This document shows positions 45,084-54,200 of a DNA stretch of 64,000 nt, piece by piece; the stretch's first letter is position 1, and each line of letters begins with the position of its first letter. A model generated the notes under the pieces. It was not told the origin of the DNA and did no database searches. It worked only from the letters and a program-made list of their open reading frames with translations. A program made the position numbers and the translations under genes. The stretch is taken from positions 87,295-151,294 of the forward strand of contig NZ_JACHOS010000015.1 in NCBI RefSeq assembly GCF_014199985.1. The letters run 5' to 3'. The stretch comes from Methylorubrum rhodesianum. GTDB taxonomy: Bacteria; Pseudomonadota; Alphaproteobacteria; Rhizobiales; Beijerinckiaceae.

Positions 45084-45108
45084 CCTCTCCCCGCCGTGCG
45101 GGGAGAGG
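45084..45108. repeat. Intergenic GC palindrome after transaldolase/PGI
   Basis: CCTCTCCCCG-N5-CGGGGAGAGG, 10-bp perfect arms, 9 bp after the stop codon. Third member of the local palindrome family and again at a gene end. Confidence 0.75.
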
Positions 45109-45238
45109 CCCGCGCCGGATGAGCCTCCTCCGGTGAGGTCCCTCCCCTTCGGCTGCCGCCTCGTCGCGGCCCTCTCACCGCGAGCAAGGCGACGGGAGAT
45201 CGTGGCACCCGTAGCGGGTCGTTCGCCAGAAAAAGCGG

Positions 45239-45883
45239 TCAGTGCGTCAGTGGGCCCGGAATCGCCGCTTCCGCCTTCACCAGCAGTCGCTCCTCGTGGC
45301 GCTTCATGAACAGCCACAGGGCAATCCCGCCGAAGACGACGAAGGCGAGGAGTGCGAGGCCCACGGGGCCGACGATGTGCTCGATGGAGCGGCCGCAGGC
45401 ATAGGCGCCGAAGCCCATGATGCCGGCCCAGGCGATGCCGCCAAGGCCGTTGAACAGCATGAAGCGGCGGGCATCCAGCCGGTTCACGCCGGCCAGCACC
45501 GCCGCATAGGCACGCAGCATCGCCGTGAAGCGGCCGAAGAACACGATCTTCCCGCCGTGTTCGCGGAACAGGTATTGCCCGAGCTTCAGCCGTCCGTGGT
45601 CGAGGGCGATGAGGTGGCCGTAGCGCAGCAGCAGCGGCATCCCCCAGCGCCGCCCGACCCAGTAACCGACATTGTCGCCGAGGATCGCGGCCGCCGCGGC
45701 TGCGGCGACGATGAGGACGACGTTCAGGCTCCCGGTGCTGCCGGCATAGACGGCCGACGAGATCAGGATGGTCTCGCCCGGCATCGGCACGCCCGCACTC
45801 TCCAGCGCGACGACGAAGAAGACGGCGAGATAGCCGTAATGCGCGATGAGATCGGCGATCGGAAGTCCCTGAAGGAAGGACAT
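45239..45883 (-). CDS. DedA-family inner-membrane protein
   Basis: A 214-residue polytopic protein from ATG 45883. Hallmarks are LESAGVPMPGETILISSAVY near the N-terminus, ILGDNVGYWVGRRWG, and the conserved FFGRFTAMLRAYAAVLAGVN with NGLGGIAWAGIMGFGAY. DedA/SNARE-associated proteins are lipid flippase-like and maintain membrane potential, polymyxin tolerance and cell division. The specific lipid substrate is unknown. Convergent with the transaldolase/PGI gene. Confidence 0.94.
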   Translation of the reverse strand: MSFLQGLPIADLIAHYGYLAVFFVVALESAGVPMPGETILISSAVYAGSTGSLNVVLIVAAAAAAAILGDNVGYWVGRRWGMPLLLRYGHLIALDHGRLKLGQYLFREHGGKIVFFGRFTAMLRAYAAVLAGVNRLDARRFMLFNGLGGIAWAGIMGFGAYACGRSIEHIVGPVGLALLAFVVFGGIALWLFMKRHEERLLVKAEAAIPGPLTH

Positions 45884-45965
45884 GGATGAAAGGGCTCCGC
45901 GGAACGTGGCGCGGCGCAGTCTGTCCACGAACGTGGCCGCAGCAGGGCGGCCTCGGCCCTCCGCG

Positions 45966-46175
45966 TCAGCCGGTCCGCCCCGCCTCGCCGCAGGGTTCGT
46001 CCGGCGCCAGATCGGCGACGGATCCCTCCCCGGACGAGGCGGTCGGCCCGAGGACAGCGAAGGGAGCGTCCTCCGGCAGCGGCAGCAGCCGTGCGAGACC
46101 TTCCGACACACCGAACAGGATCGGATTGGTCGCGAGGCCGGAGACGGGAGGGAGGAGGCGCGTGCTGTCGATCAT
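45966..46175 (-). CDS. Possible small hypothetical protein, 69 aa
   Basis: Open frame from ATG 46175 with a protein-like start (MIDSTRLLPPVSGLATNPIL, FGVSEGLARLLPLPEDAPFA) and an acidic C-terminus. It would be co-directional with and 83 bp ahead of the dedA-family gene. No ribosome site and no known family, so the call is tentative. Confidence 0.35.
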   Translation of the reverse strand: MIDSTRLLPPVSGLATNPILFGVSEGLARLLPLPEDAPFAVLGPTASSGEGSVADLAPDEPCGEAGRTG

Positions 46176-46319
46176 GACGGGTGACGGGTCCGGACCGCCG
46201 GGGGGCGGAAGTGGCTATAAGCCGTCTGGCGCCCTCCGGTTGCATCGAGGCGTCGATCTTCGTGATCTACGGCACATCGGCCCGGCCCTCCGGAGGCCTT
46301 CCGGCCCCCCGTCTCGTGC

Positions 46320-47780
46320 TCAGCTCGCCTTGAGGAACTTCTCGACGCTGGCGCCCAGGCCCGCGGAATGCGCCGACAGGTCGCTGGCGATGGTGCGGAC
46401 CGCCTCGACATGGCTGCCGGTGGCGTCCGCCGCCGAGGCGACGCCGACGATGTTGCCGGACATCTCGTGCGTCGAGGCGGCCTGCTCCTCGACCGCGCTC
46501 GCCATGGCGAGCGTCAGCCCGGAGAGATCCGTCACCGCCGCGGTGATCGTGCCGATAGCCTCGACCGCGTCGCCGGTCGCGCTCTGGATCGCGGCGATCT
46601 GGCCGGAAATCTCGCCGGTCGCCCGCGCCGTCTGCTCCGCCAATGCCTTCACCTCGGCGGCCACGACCGCGAAGCCGCGGCCGGCGGCGCCCGCGCGTGC
46701 GGCCTCAATCGTGGCGTTGAGCGCGAGCAGGTTGGTCTGATCGGCGATCGAGCGGATCATCGCCACCACCGCATCGACCTTCCGCGCATTCTCGGCGAGT
46801 TGGCGGACCGTGACATCCGTCGTCTCGGCCTGGGCCGCGATGCGTTGGGCGCGCTCGGAGACGCTTCCGACCTGGCCTGAGATCTCCTGGATCGAGGCCG
46901 TCATCTGCGCCGAACCGGCCGCGACCGAGGCGGCGCGCGTCCGGGCGTCCTCGGCCGAGCGCGACAACTCCTCCGCCGAGTGTCCCATCCGCTCGACCGC
47001 CGAGCGCACGGCCTCGACCACCCGCGAGACGTCCGTCGACATCTGAACCTGCGCCGTGATCACCGACCACGTGACCATCGGACCGACATATTCGCCCTCG
47101 GGCCCGTGGATAGCCGAGACGCGCAGGTCGAGGGTCTCGGGGCCGACCTTGATCCTGGCCCGATGCGGCAGGCGGCTGCTGTCGGCCAGCATCGCCCGCT
47201 GATGGTGCGGGTTCTTGTGGAACACGTCGAAGGAGCGGCCCAGCATCTCCGAGACCCTGATCGGCAGGTGTTCCTCGATCGTGGCGAGCGTCGTCACCGA
47301 GGTCCGGTTGAGATAGTTGATCTTGAACTCGTCCTTGGGGTCGGCCGTCATGACGGCGACGGGCATGCCGTCGATCATCGTCAGGAGTCGGCTCGTCTCG
47401 TTCTTCTTGGCGGTGATATCGGTCGCGAACTTCACCACCCGCTCCGGCGTACCGTCGGCCCCGAGCACCGGATTGTAGGTCGCTTCGAGCCAGATCTTGC
47501 GCCCGGACTTGCCGAGACGAAGGAATTCGCCGCACGCGTACCGGCCGCTCCGCAGCTTCTCCCAGAAGGCGCGGTACTCGGCGCTCTCGGCATAGGCGGC
47601 CTCGACGAAGAGGCGGTGATGTTTTCCCCTGATCTCGTCGAGCCCGTAACCGACCGCGGACAGGAAATTCTGGTTCGCGTCCAGGATCGTACCGTCCATG
47701 GCGAACTCAATGGTGGCCAGCGACCGATCGAGTGCGTCGAGCTTCGCCTGCGCGTCGCTTTGCTTCGCTTTACGGAACAT
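46320..47780 (-). CDS. Soluble PAS-PAS methyl-accepting chemotaxis protein
   Basis: A 486-residue receptor without transmembrane helices. Two PAS domains (about 20-125 with MDGTILDANQNFLSAVGYGL, and about 133-245 with IDGMPVAVMTADPKDEFKIN) precede a methyl-accepting signalling domain. That domain carries the hairpin tip DQTNLLALNATIEAARAGAA and GRGFAVVAAEVKALAEQTAR (about 355-400). Cytoplasmic PAS-MCPs commonly sense redox state, oxygen or energy, and a heme or flavin cofactor is possible but unproven. No che genes are adjacent. An AT-rich promoter region with a 15-bp palindrome lies upstream. Confidence 0.94.
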   Translation of the reverse strand: MFRKAKQSDAQAKLDALDRSLATIEFAMDGTILDANQNFLSAVGYGLDEIRGKHHRLFVEAAYAESAEYRAFWEKLRSGRYACGEFLRLGKSGRKIWLEATYNPVLGADGTPERVVKFATDITAKKNETSRLLTMIDGMPVAVMTADPKDEFKINYLNRTSVTTLATIEEHLPIRVSEMLGRSFDVFHKNPHHQRAMLADSSRLPHRARIKVGPETLDLRVSAIHGPEGEYVGPMVTWSVITAQVQMSTDVSRVVEAVRSAVERMGHSAEELSRSAEDARTRAASVAAGSAQMTASIQEISGQVGSVSERAQRIAAQAETTDVTVRQLAENARKVDAVVAMIRSIADQTNLLALNATIEAARAGAAGRGFAVVAAEVKALAEQTARATGEISGQIAAIQSATGDAVEAIGTITAAVTDLSGLTLAMASAVEEQAASTHEMSGNIVGVASAADATGSHVEAVRTIASDLSAHSAGLGASVEKFLKAS

Positions 47781-48126
47781 GGAAGGACCCCCGTGACGCG
47801 ATCACTTCCTCACGCCAGTCGGTCAGGAGTGATCTTGTCATTGACAAGAAGCGGATCTCGGCGGTTCGGCTCGATGTTTTGAATCCGCTTCTGTATCTAG
47901 TGATCAATTCTGAGTAAAATAAAGATTAACATAAGTGAGTGAGATCGGTGCATTTCTTTGCGCTGACTGAGAGGATCATCGAAATTAGGCTTAAACTCCA
48001 AGCTGTCGTCGTAACATATGATACTCAGTACGTATTGAGGAATGCGTGTTCCCTCCGTCGACTCTGGCGGCCCGAGGGTGCGCCCTGCCCGGTTCGACGG
48101 AGGTTGCACGGCCGTTTTCCAACGCC
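47781..48126. promoter_or_regulatory. AT-rich intergenic region upstream of the MCP gene
   Basis: About 346 bp, notably AT-rich around 47,880-48,040, with no supported gene. It holds the chemoreceptor promoter and, on its other side, the 3' end of the metallo-beta-lactamase-fold gene. A perfect palindrome CTTGTCA-T-TGACAAG lies at 47834-47848, 54-68 bp upstream of the MCP start, a sensible operator position. Confidence 0.6.
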
Positions 48127-48999
48127 TCAACGGCTGAGAACGAGGTCTCGGAGCGGCACCGGCGCGGCGTGAGGGCGGCTGCCGAGCATCGCATCGATCA
48201 GCGCCAGAACCTCGGCCCGGCCGACATTGGCGGCCGGTTCGAACGGCGTCCAGGTCTGGGTGAAGTCGAGGCGCTCGAACACGTCGCGGTAACGGCGCAA
48301 CTCGCTGACGGTGAGCGGCACCCCGCGCACGAAGGCCTTGTGCGCCGAGATCGTCAGCGCCTTGCGGGCATTCTCCGGGTCGAGCTCGAATTTCAGCGCG
48401 TCGCCGCAGAAGCAGATCTTCCGCTTCCGGTCGAACAGTACGGCGTGGCCGTCGAAATGGCCCGCCGTGCGGTGCAACTCCAAGCCCGGAAGCGGTTCCA
48501 GGAAATCGTCGTAGGGCCAGGAGACCTGAAGCGCCGCGCTCCAGATGAAGTCGGCCGCCGGCAGGCACAGTTCCGGATCGAAGCGGTCCTGGAGCTGCAC
48601 CAGCGCCCCATAGGAGTGCGGGTGCGAGGCCGAGAGCACCTGCATGCCCCCCAACCGCTCGATCTGGTCGAGCGCCGCCTCGCTGAAGACGGGGCAGCCC
48701 TCGAAGCCCATATTCCCGTTCTCGGTCCGGATCAGGTAGGCGCTCGGGCCGATGCCGGAGACCGGCTCGTTCCAGAAGCGCCAGACCCCCGGCTCCAGCT
48801 CCTCCCAATGGCAGGGGAAGGCCGCCTGCGCCTCCTGGGCGGTGCGGAAGCGCCAACCGTCCTGCGGCACGACGTGGCGGGCGTCCAGGCACATCGGGCA
48901 ATGCGGCGGCGCCTCGAAATGGCGCTGCCAGAAACCGCAATTGTCGCAGGTATAGGCGGGCAGCTTCAGGGCGCCCGCGAAGGGCAGATAACCGGGCAC
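48127..48999 (-). CDS. MBL-fold metallohydrolase with N-terminal zinc ribbon
   Basis: A 290-residue protein. The N-terminal about 40 residues have a rubredoxin/zinc-ribbon-like Cys pattern (YTCDNCGFW then PHCPMCLD). The remainder is a metallo-beta-lactamase fold: SAYLIRTENGNMGFEG, the metal region VLSASHPHSYGALVQLQDRF, TAGHFDGHAVLFDRKRKI and CFCGDALKFELD. The HxHxDH signature is altered to HPHSYG, so metal content and activity may differ from classical hydrolases. GTG 48999 has AAGG seven bases upstream; GTG 49005 is also in frame but overlaps that site. Not in an obvious operon. Confidence 0.82.
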   Translation of the reverse strand: MPGYLPFAGALKLPAYTCDNCGFWQRHFEAPPHCPMCLDARHVVPQDGWRFRTAQEAQAAFPCHWEELEPGVWRFWNEPVSGIGPSAYLIRTENGNMGFEGCPVFSEAALDQIERLGGMQVLSASHPHSYGALVQLQDRFDPELCLPAADFIWSAALQVSWPYDDFLEPLPGLELHRTAGHFDGHAVLFDRKRKICFCGDALKFELDPENARKALTISAHKAFVRGVPLTVSELRRYRDVFERLDFTQTWTPFEPAANVGRAEVLALIDAMLGSRPHAAPVPLRDLVLSR

Positions 49000-49075
49000 G
49001 GGCACACCTTCGAAAACGAGAACGGCCGGAAGCTAGTGCTCCCGGCCGCATTCTCATCCCCTTCGACCGTGTGCC

Positions 49076-52000
49076 TCAGCCGTGGGCCGGGGCTCCGTTC
49101 GGTTCGCCGTGGGAATCCTTCCCGTGCGGATCCTTGCCGCGCTTGCGGCTGATCCAGATCACCGTCTTGCGGATCACCACGTAGAAGACCGGCGTCAGGA
49201 ACAGGCCGAAGAAGGTCGCGCCGATCATTCCGAAGAACACCGCCGTGCCGAGCGCCTGGCGCATCTCCGCGCCGGGACCCGTGGCGATGACGAGCGGCAG
49301 CACGCCGAGGATGAAGGCGAAGGCCGTCATCAGGATCGGGCGCAGGCGCAGGCGGCAGGCCTGGACCGCGGCGTCCACCGGTCCCTTGTGCTCGCTCTTC
49401 TCGATGTCGTGGGCGAACTCCACGATCAGGATCGCGTTCTTGGCGGCCAGACCGATGAGCACGATGAGACCGATCTGGGTCAGGATGTTGTTATCCTGCC
49501 CCCTGAGCTGCACCCCGAACAGCGCGGCGAGCACGCCCGTCGGCACCACCAGCAGGATCGCCAGCGGCAGCGCCCAGGCCTCGTACTGCGCGGCAAGCAC
49601 GAGGAAGACGAGGAGCACGCCGAGCGCGAAGACGTAGATCGCCGTGCCGCCCGCCGCCTTCTGCTGGTAGGCGATCTCGGTCCAGTCGTAGGCGTAGCCC
49701 TCGGGCAGGGCCCGTTTGGCGATCTCCTCCATGCTGTCGAGCGCCTGGCCGGTCGAGACGCCGGCCTGTGCCACGCCCTGAAGCGGCACCGAGTAGTACA
49801 GGTTGAACCGCTGCACGATCTGCGGGCCGGAGATCTCGCGGATCGAGGCCAGCGTGCCCATCGGCACCAGGGCGCCGGTGGAGGAGCGCACCTTCAGCTG
49901 CTCGATGTCGCGCTGCGACATGCGGTAGACGGCGTCGCCCTGCACGCGCACCTGATAGATGCGGCCCAAAGTGTTGAAGTCGTTGACGTAGGCACCGCCG
50001 AGCGCCGTCTGCACCGTCGAGAAGACGTTGGCGAGCGGCACGTTGAGCATGCGCGCGATCGTGCGGTCGATGTCGAGGTAGAGCTGCGGCGTGTCGTTGC
50101 TGAAGGTCGTGAAGACCCGCGTCACGTCCCTGCTCTGGTTGGCCTGCCCCATGACCTCGCCGGCCGCCGCGAGCAGCGGACCGATCTCCGAGGATTGGCG
50201 GCTCTCGATCTGCATCTTGAAGCCGCCGCCCTGTCCGAGGCCGCGCACCGGCGGCGGCGGGATGACGATGACCCGCGCCTCCTGGATGCCGGCGGTGGCC
50301 TTCATCACGTCCCCGGTGATCACCGCCGCGCTGCGCCCCTGCGCCGCCCGCTCCTTGGAATTCTTGAGGGTCAGGAACATCACCGCCGCGTTGGTGGTGT
50401 TGGTGAAGGTGGCGCCATCGAAGCCCGCGATGATGACGGTGTTGGTGATGCCGTCGATCTTGCGGGCGATCGCCGCGGCCCGGTTCACCACTTCCGTCGT
50501 GCGGTCGAGCGAGGAGCCCGAGGGCAGCTGAACGACGCCGATGAGATAGCCCTGGTCCTGATCCGGGATGAAGCCCGTCGGTGTGGTCTGGGCGAGGTGC
50601 AGCGTGCCGGCGATCACGCCCGCGTAGACGAGCAGCATCGCGATCACGCCGACCACCGTGCCGGTCAGCACCCGGATGGTGTGGCCGTAGACGTTCGACA
50701 GCCAGTCGAAGCCGCGGTTGAACAGGTGCGCCAGCCAGTTGACGAACCGGGTGAGGAAGAACTTCGGCGGCTTGTGCTCGTGGTGCGGCTTCAGGAGCAG
50801 CTTGCAGAGCGCCGGCGAGAGGGTGAGCGAGTTGAAGGCGGAGATGATGGTCGAGGCCGCGATGGTGAGCGCGAACTGCTTGTAGAACTGGCCCGAGATG
50901 CCGGGGATGAAGGCGGTCGGGATGAACACCGCCGCGAGCACAAGCGCGATGGCGATGACCGCGCCGCCCACCTCGTCCATGGTCTTGTGGGCCGCCTCGC
51001 CGGGCGAGAGCCCATCGGCCATGTTGCGCTCGACGTTCTCCACCACGACGATGGCGTCGTCGACCACGATGCCGATGGCGAGCACGAGACCGAACAGGGT
51101 CAGGTTGTTGAGCGAGAAGCCCAGCGCCGACATGACCGCGAAGGTGCCGACGAGCGACACGGGGATCGCGATCACCGGGATCAGCGCCGTGCGCCAGCTC
51201 TGGAGGAACACCAGCACCACGATCACGACGAGGAGGACCGCCTCGAACAGGGTCTTGTAGACCTCGTGGATCGATTCCTCGATGAACTCCGTCGGGTTGT
51301 AGGCGATGCGGTACTCGACGTCCGGCGGGAAGTTCTTCTTCAGCTGCTCCATCGTCGCCTTGACCGATTCCGCGGCCTCGAGCGCGTTGGTGCCCGGCCG
51401 CTGGAAGGCGCCGATGCCGACCGCGGGCGTGTCGTTGAGGAAGGAGTTCGTGGTGTAGTCCTTCTGGCCCATCTCGACGCGAGCGATGTCGCGCACGCGC
51501 ACGAGGCGCCCGTCGCTCGCCTTGACGATGACGTCGGCGAACTGCTCCGGCGTCTGGAAGCGTCCCTGCGACTGCACCACGAGCTGGAAGGCGGCGCCCG
51601 GCGCGGCGGGCGGACCGTTGAGCTGGCCGGCGGCGACCTGAACGTTCTGCTCCTGCAGCGCGCTCGTCACGTCCGTGGTGGTCAGGCCGTAGGCGGCCAT
51701 CTTCTGCGGGTCGATCCAGATGCGCTCGGCGTACTCGTTGCCGCCGAAAATCGAGATGTCGCCGACGCCGTCGAGGCGCAGCAGCTCGTCGCGGATGTTG
51801 AGGTAGATGTAGTTGGCTAGATAATTCTGGTCGTAGGTGCGCTTGGGCGAGAGCAGGTGCACGACCAGCATCAGGTCGGGCGAGGCCTTGCGCACGGTAA
51901 CGCCGAGATTGCGCACGTCCGGCGGCAGGCGCGGCTGCGCCACCGAGAGCCGGTTCTGCACGAGCACGTTGGCGATATCGAGGTTGGTGCCGACCTTGAA

Positions 52001-52285
52001 GGTCACGGTCAGCAGCATCGCGCCGTCGTTGGTCGACAACGACGTCATGTAGAGCATGTTGTCGACGCCGTTGATCTCCTGTTCCAGCGGCGTCGCGATC
52101 GTCGCGGCCACCGTCTCGGCGTTGGCGCCGGGGAAGCTCGCGCGCACGGTCACGGTCGGCGGAACGATCTCGGGATATTGCGAGACCGGCAGCTTCTCGT
52201 AGGCGACGAAGCCGAGGATCAGGAAGACGATCGACGTGACCGAGGCGAAGATCGGCCGGTCGACGAAGAAATGGGCGAAACGCAT
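49076..52285 (-). CDS. RND multidrug efflux transporter (HAE1/AcrB type)
   Basis: A 1069-residue inner-membrane proton antiporter with the 12-helix, two-large-loop RND layout. It starts MRFAHFFVDRPIFASVTSIV and has the TM4 proton-relay Asp pair in LVLAIGIVVDDAIVVVENVE. The second half includes QIGLIVLIGLAAKNAILIVE. Family members export antibiotics, dyes and solvents. The periplasmic adaptor gene lies 264 bp upstream in the same direction. No outer-membrane channel gene is nearby, so a shared TolC-type protein is presumed. Confidence 0.96.
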   Translation of the reverse strand: MRFAHFFVDRPIFASVTSIVFLILGFVAYEKLPVSQYPEIVPPTVTVRASFPGANAETVAATIATPLEQEINGVDNMLYMTSLSTNDGAMLLTVTFKVGTNLDIANVLVQNRLSVAQPRLPPDVRNLGVTVRKASPDLMLVVHLLSPKRTYDQNYLANYIYLNIRDELLRLDGVGDISIFGGNEYAERIWIDPQKMAAYGLTTTDVTSALQEQNVQVAAGQLNGPPAAPGAAFQLVVQSQGRFQTPEQFADVIVKASDGRLVRVRDIARVEMGQKDYTTNSFLNDTPAVGIGAFQRPGTNALEAAESVKATMEQLKKNFPPDVEYRIAYNPTEFIEESIHEVYKTLFEAVLLVVIVVLVFLQSWRTALIPVIAIPVSLVGTFAVMSALGFSLNNLTLFGLVLAIGIVVDDAIVVVENVERNMADGLSPGEAAHKTMDEVGGAVIAIALVLAAVFIPTAFIPGISGQFYKQFALTIAASTIISAFNSLTLSPALCKLLLKPHHEHKPPKFFLTRFVNWLAHLFNRGFDWLSNVYGHTIRVLTGTVVGVIAMLLVYAGVIAGTLHLAQTTPTGFIPDQDQGYLIGVVQLPSGSSLDRTTEVVNRAAAIARKIDGITNTVIIAGFDGATFTNTTNAAVMFLTLKNSKERAAQGRSAAVITGDVMKATAGIQEARVIVIPPPPVRGLGQGGGFKMQIESRQSSEIGPLLAAAGEVMGQANQSRDVTRVFTTFSNDTPQLYLDIDRTIARMLNVPLANVFSTVQTALGGAYVNDFNTLGRIYQVRVQGDAVYRMSQRDIEQLKVRSSTGALVPMGTLASIREISGPQIVQRFNLYYSVPLQGVAQAGVSTGQALDSMEEIAKRALPEGYAYDWTEIAYQQKAAGGTAIYVFALGVLLVFLVLAAQYEAWALPLAILLVVPTGVLAALFGVQLRGQDNNILTQIGLIVLIGLAAKNAILIVEFAHDIEKSEHKGPVDAAVQACRLRLRPILMTAFAFILGVLPLVIATGPGAEMRQALGTAVFFGMIGATFFGLFLTPVFYVVIRKTVIWISRKRGKDPHGKDSHGEPNGAPAHG

Positions 52286-52549
52286 CGTTCAAACCTCTCG
52301 CCGGCCGGTGCGCGCTGGCGCGATCCGTGCGGCTTGCCGTCTGCGTCCAGGCCGGCGCCGCCCGGTCGGTCCGGGAGCGTCGGCGCTCGAATCGTTCCCA
52401 GAGCCGGAACCGGCCTGATCGGATCAGGCTGGCCTCGCTCGGTCCTTGTCTCGACGCGCTGTCTGCCGCCGAACCGGCATCCGCCTCGTCGGACAGCGCC
52501 CGCCCCGCGTTCCGCCTCGCCCCCGCGACGGCGCGGCCTCAGCGCGGTC

Positions 52550-53695
52550 TCACTTCTTCGTCGGCGGCAGCTCGACCGTCTCGGGCTTCACCTGGGCGCC
52601 GGGGCGAACCTTGGCGACGCCGTTGATGACCACCAGCTCGTCGCCCTTCAGGCCGTCGCGGACCACGCGGTAGCCGTCGACGATCGGCCCGAGCTTCACG
52701 GTCCGAGCCGCGACCTTGTCGCCCTCGCCGAGCACGTAGACGATGCGCTTGTCCTGATTGGCCGAGACCGCCTCGTCGGGAATCAGGATGCCCTGGAACG
52801 GCTTGGTCGCGGGCATGGAGACGATGCCGAACAGGCCCGGCTTGATGAACCCGTCCGGGTTCTCGACGGTGGCGCGCAGCAGCATCGTGCCGGTCTGGTA
52901 GTCGACCCGGTTGTCGACGAAGTCGAGCGTGCCCTTGCGGGTCGGCTTCTCCTCGCCGGACAGGGCGATCAGCACCGGAGCGCCCTTGCCGCGCTGCATC
53001 TGGCCCATGCCGATGCCGAGCGAGCCCTGGTACTTCAGGAACGAGCGCTCATCGACGTTGAAGCCGAAATAGATCGGATCGAGCGAGACGATCCGGGCCA
53101 GGATCGTCTGGTCGGTGCTGACGATGTTGCCCTCGGTGACGAGGCGCTGGCTGATCCGGCCGTTGATCGGGGACTTCACTTCCGTGAAGTCGTAGTTGAG
53201 CTGGGCATTGCGCAGGGCGGCCTCGGCGCTGTCCACGTCGGCCTGGGCGGTCTGCGAGGCCTGCCGGCGCTGATCGGTGACCTGCTCGGAGATGTTGCCG
53301 CCGCGCGAGAGGACCTGGGCACGCTCCAGGTCGGTCTGGGTGAAGGAGAGGCGCGCCTTGGCGGAGACCAGCGCGGCCTGGGCCTGCTCCAGCGTCGCCT
53401 TGTAGGGCCGGCGGTCGATGACGAAGAGCACGTCGCCCTTCTTCACGTTGGCGCCGTCCTGGAACATGATCTTGTCGAGGTAGCCGGTCACCCGGGCGCG
53501 GACCTCGACGAACTCGATCGGGTCGAAGCGGCCGGTATACTGGTCCTGCTCGACGATCTCCCGCACCACCGGCTTGGCGACGGTGACGCCGGGCGGCGGA
53601 GCCCCCGGCATCTGCGCGCCGGCCGGCCCGGCCCCCAGCAGCGCGAAGGCCACCAGAGGTGTGGCGAGAAGAAGAGGCCCGAGGCTACGCATCAT
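52550..53695 (-). CDS. RND efflux periplasmic adaptor (membrane-fusion protein)
   Basis: A 381-residue protein with a signal peptide (1-28, ending AGAQ; not a lipoprotein). Barrel, lipoyl and hairpin regions follow: RVTGYLDKIMFQDGANVKKG and VLFVIDRRPYKATLEQAQAA for the lipoyl half, a coiled-coil hairpin at about 100-170, then YFGFNVDERSFLKYQGSLG and the membrane-proximal domain. It links the inner-membrane RND pump to an outer channel. AGGGA precedes ATG 53695. A 264-bp gap to the pump gene is long for an operon but shows no terminator with a T-run. Confidence 0.94.
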   Translation of the reverse strand: MMRSLGPLLLATPLVAFALLGAGPAGAQMPGAPPPGVTVAKPVVREIVEQDQYTGRFDPIEFVEVRARVTGYLDKIMFQDGANVKKGDVLFVIDRRPYKATLEQAQAALVSAKARLSFTQTDLERAQVLSRGGNISEQVTDQRRQASQTAQADVDSAEAALRNAQLNYDFTEVKSPINGRISQRLVTEGNIVSTDQTILARIVSLDPIYFGFNVDERSFLKYQGSLGIGMGQMQRGKGAPVLIALSGEEKPTRKGTLDFVDNRVDYQTGTMLLRATVENPDGFIKPGLFGIVSMPATKPFQGILIPDEAVSANQDKRIVYVLGEGDKVAARTVKLGPIVDGYRVVRDGLKGDELVVINGVAKVRPGAQVKPETVELPPTKK

Positions 53696-53814
53696 TCAGT
53701 TCCCTGCATGGCGCGGCCTAGTCCCCGCAACCTGATGTGGGGCGTGCGCCCGCGCACATGGCGGCCATTTTCGAAAGGAACGCTTAGGCACCCAGCGGCG
53801 CAAACCGGCGCGAT

Positions 53815-54138
53815 CTAGGCTTCGACCGGCTCGCCCGCGGCGTACCAGTCCTTGAAGGCGCCCGCGTAATGCTCGCTAACGTCGAGCCCCGACTGCTGCG
53901 CCGCGGCGATCGCGTGGATCGAGCGGACGCCCGAGGCACAGGAGAAGACCGGCCGGCGCCCATCCGCCTCGATCAGCGCCTTCAATGCCGCGGCATCGAA
54001 GGTCGAGAGCGGGTGCGAGACGGATCCGGGGATGTGCCCGCGGGCGAACTCGTGATCCTCCCGCACATCGATGAGCAGCAGCGAGCCGTTCGCCAAGCCC
54101 TGCTTGACCGTCTCGCGGTCGAGGTCGACCACCTTCAT
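53815..54138 (-). CDS. Rhodanese-like single-domain protein
   Basis: A 107-residue sulfurtransferase-fold protein. The strand and loop LLLIDVREDHEFARGHIPGS and the active-site loop with catalytic Cys FSCASGVRS (near residue 66-74) are intact, so persulfide chemistry is possible. Single-domain rhodaneses take part in thiosulfate or persulfide handling or in sulfur transfer. No sulfur-metabolism genes are adjacent. Confidence 0.92.
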   Translation of the reverse strand: MKVVDLDRETVKQGLANGSLLLIDVREDHEFARGHIPGSVSHPLSTFDAAALKALIEADGRRPVFSCASGVRSIHAIAAAQQSGLDVSEHYAGAFKDWYAAGEPVEA

Positions 54139-54200
54139 CGCAATCGATCTTTCCAGAGGGAAGCCGCCGGACGGGGCGGATCGAAACGTGTGGGGATGTC

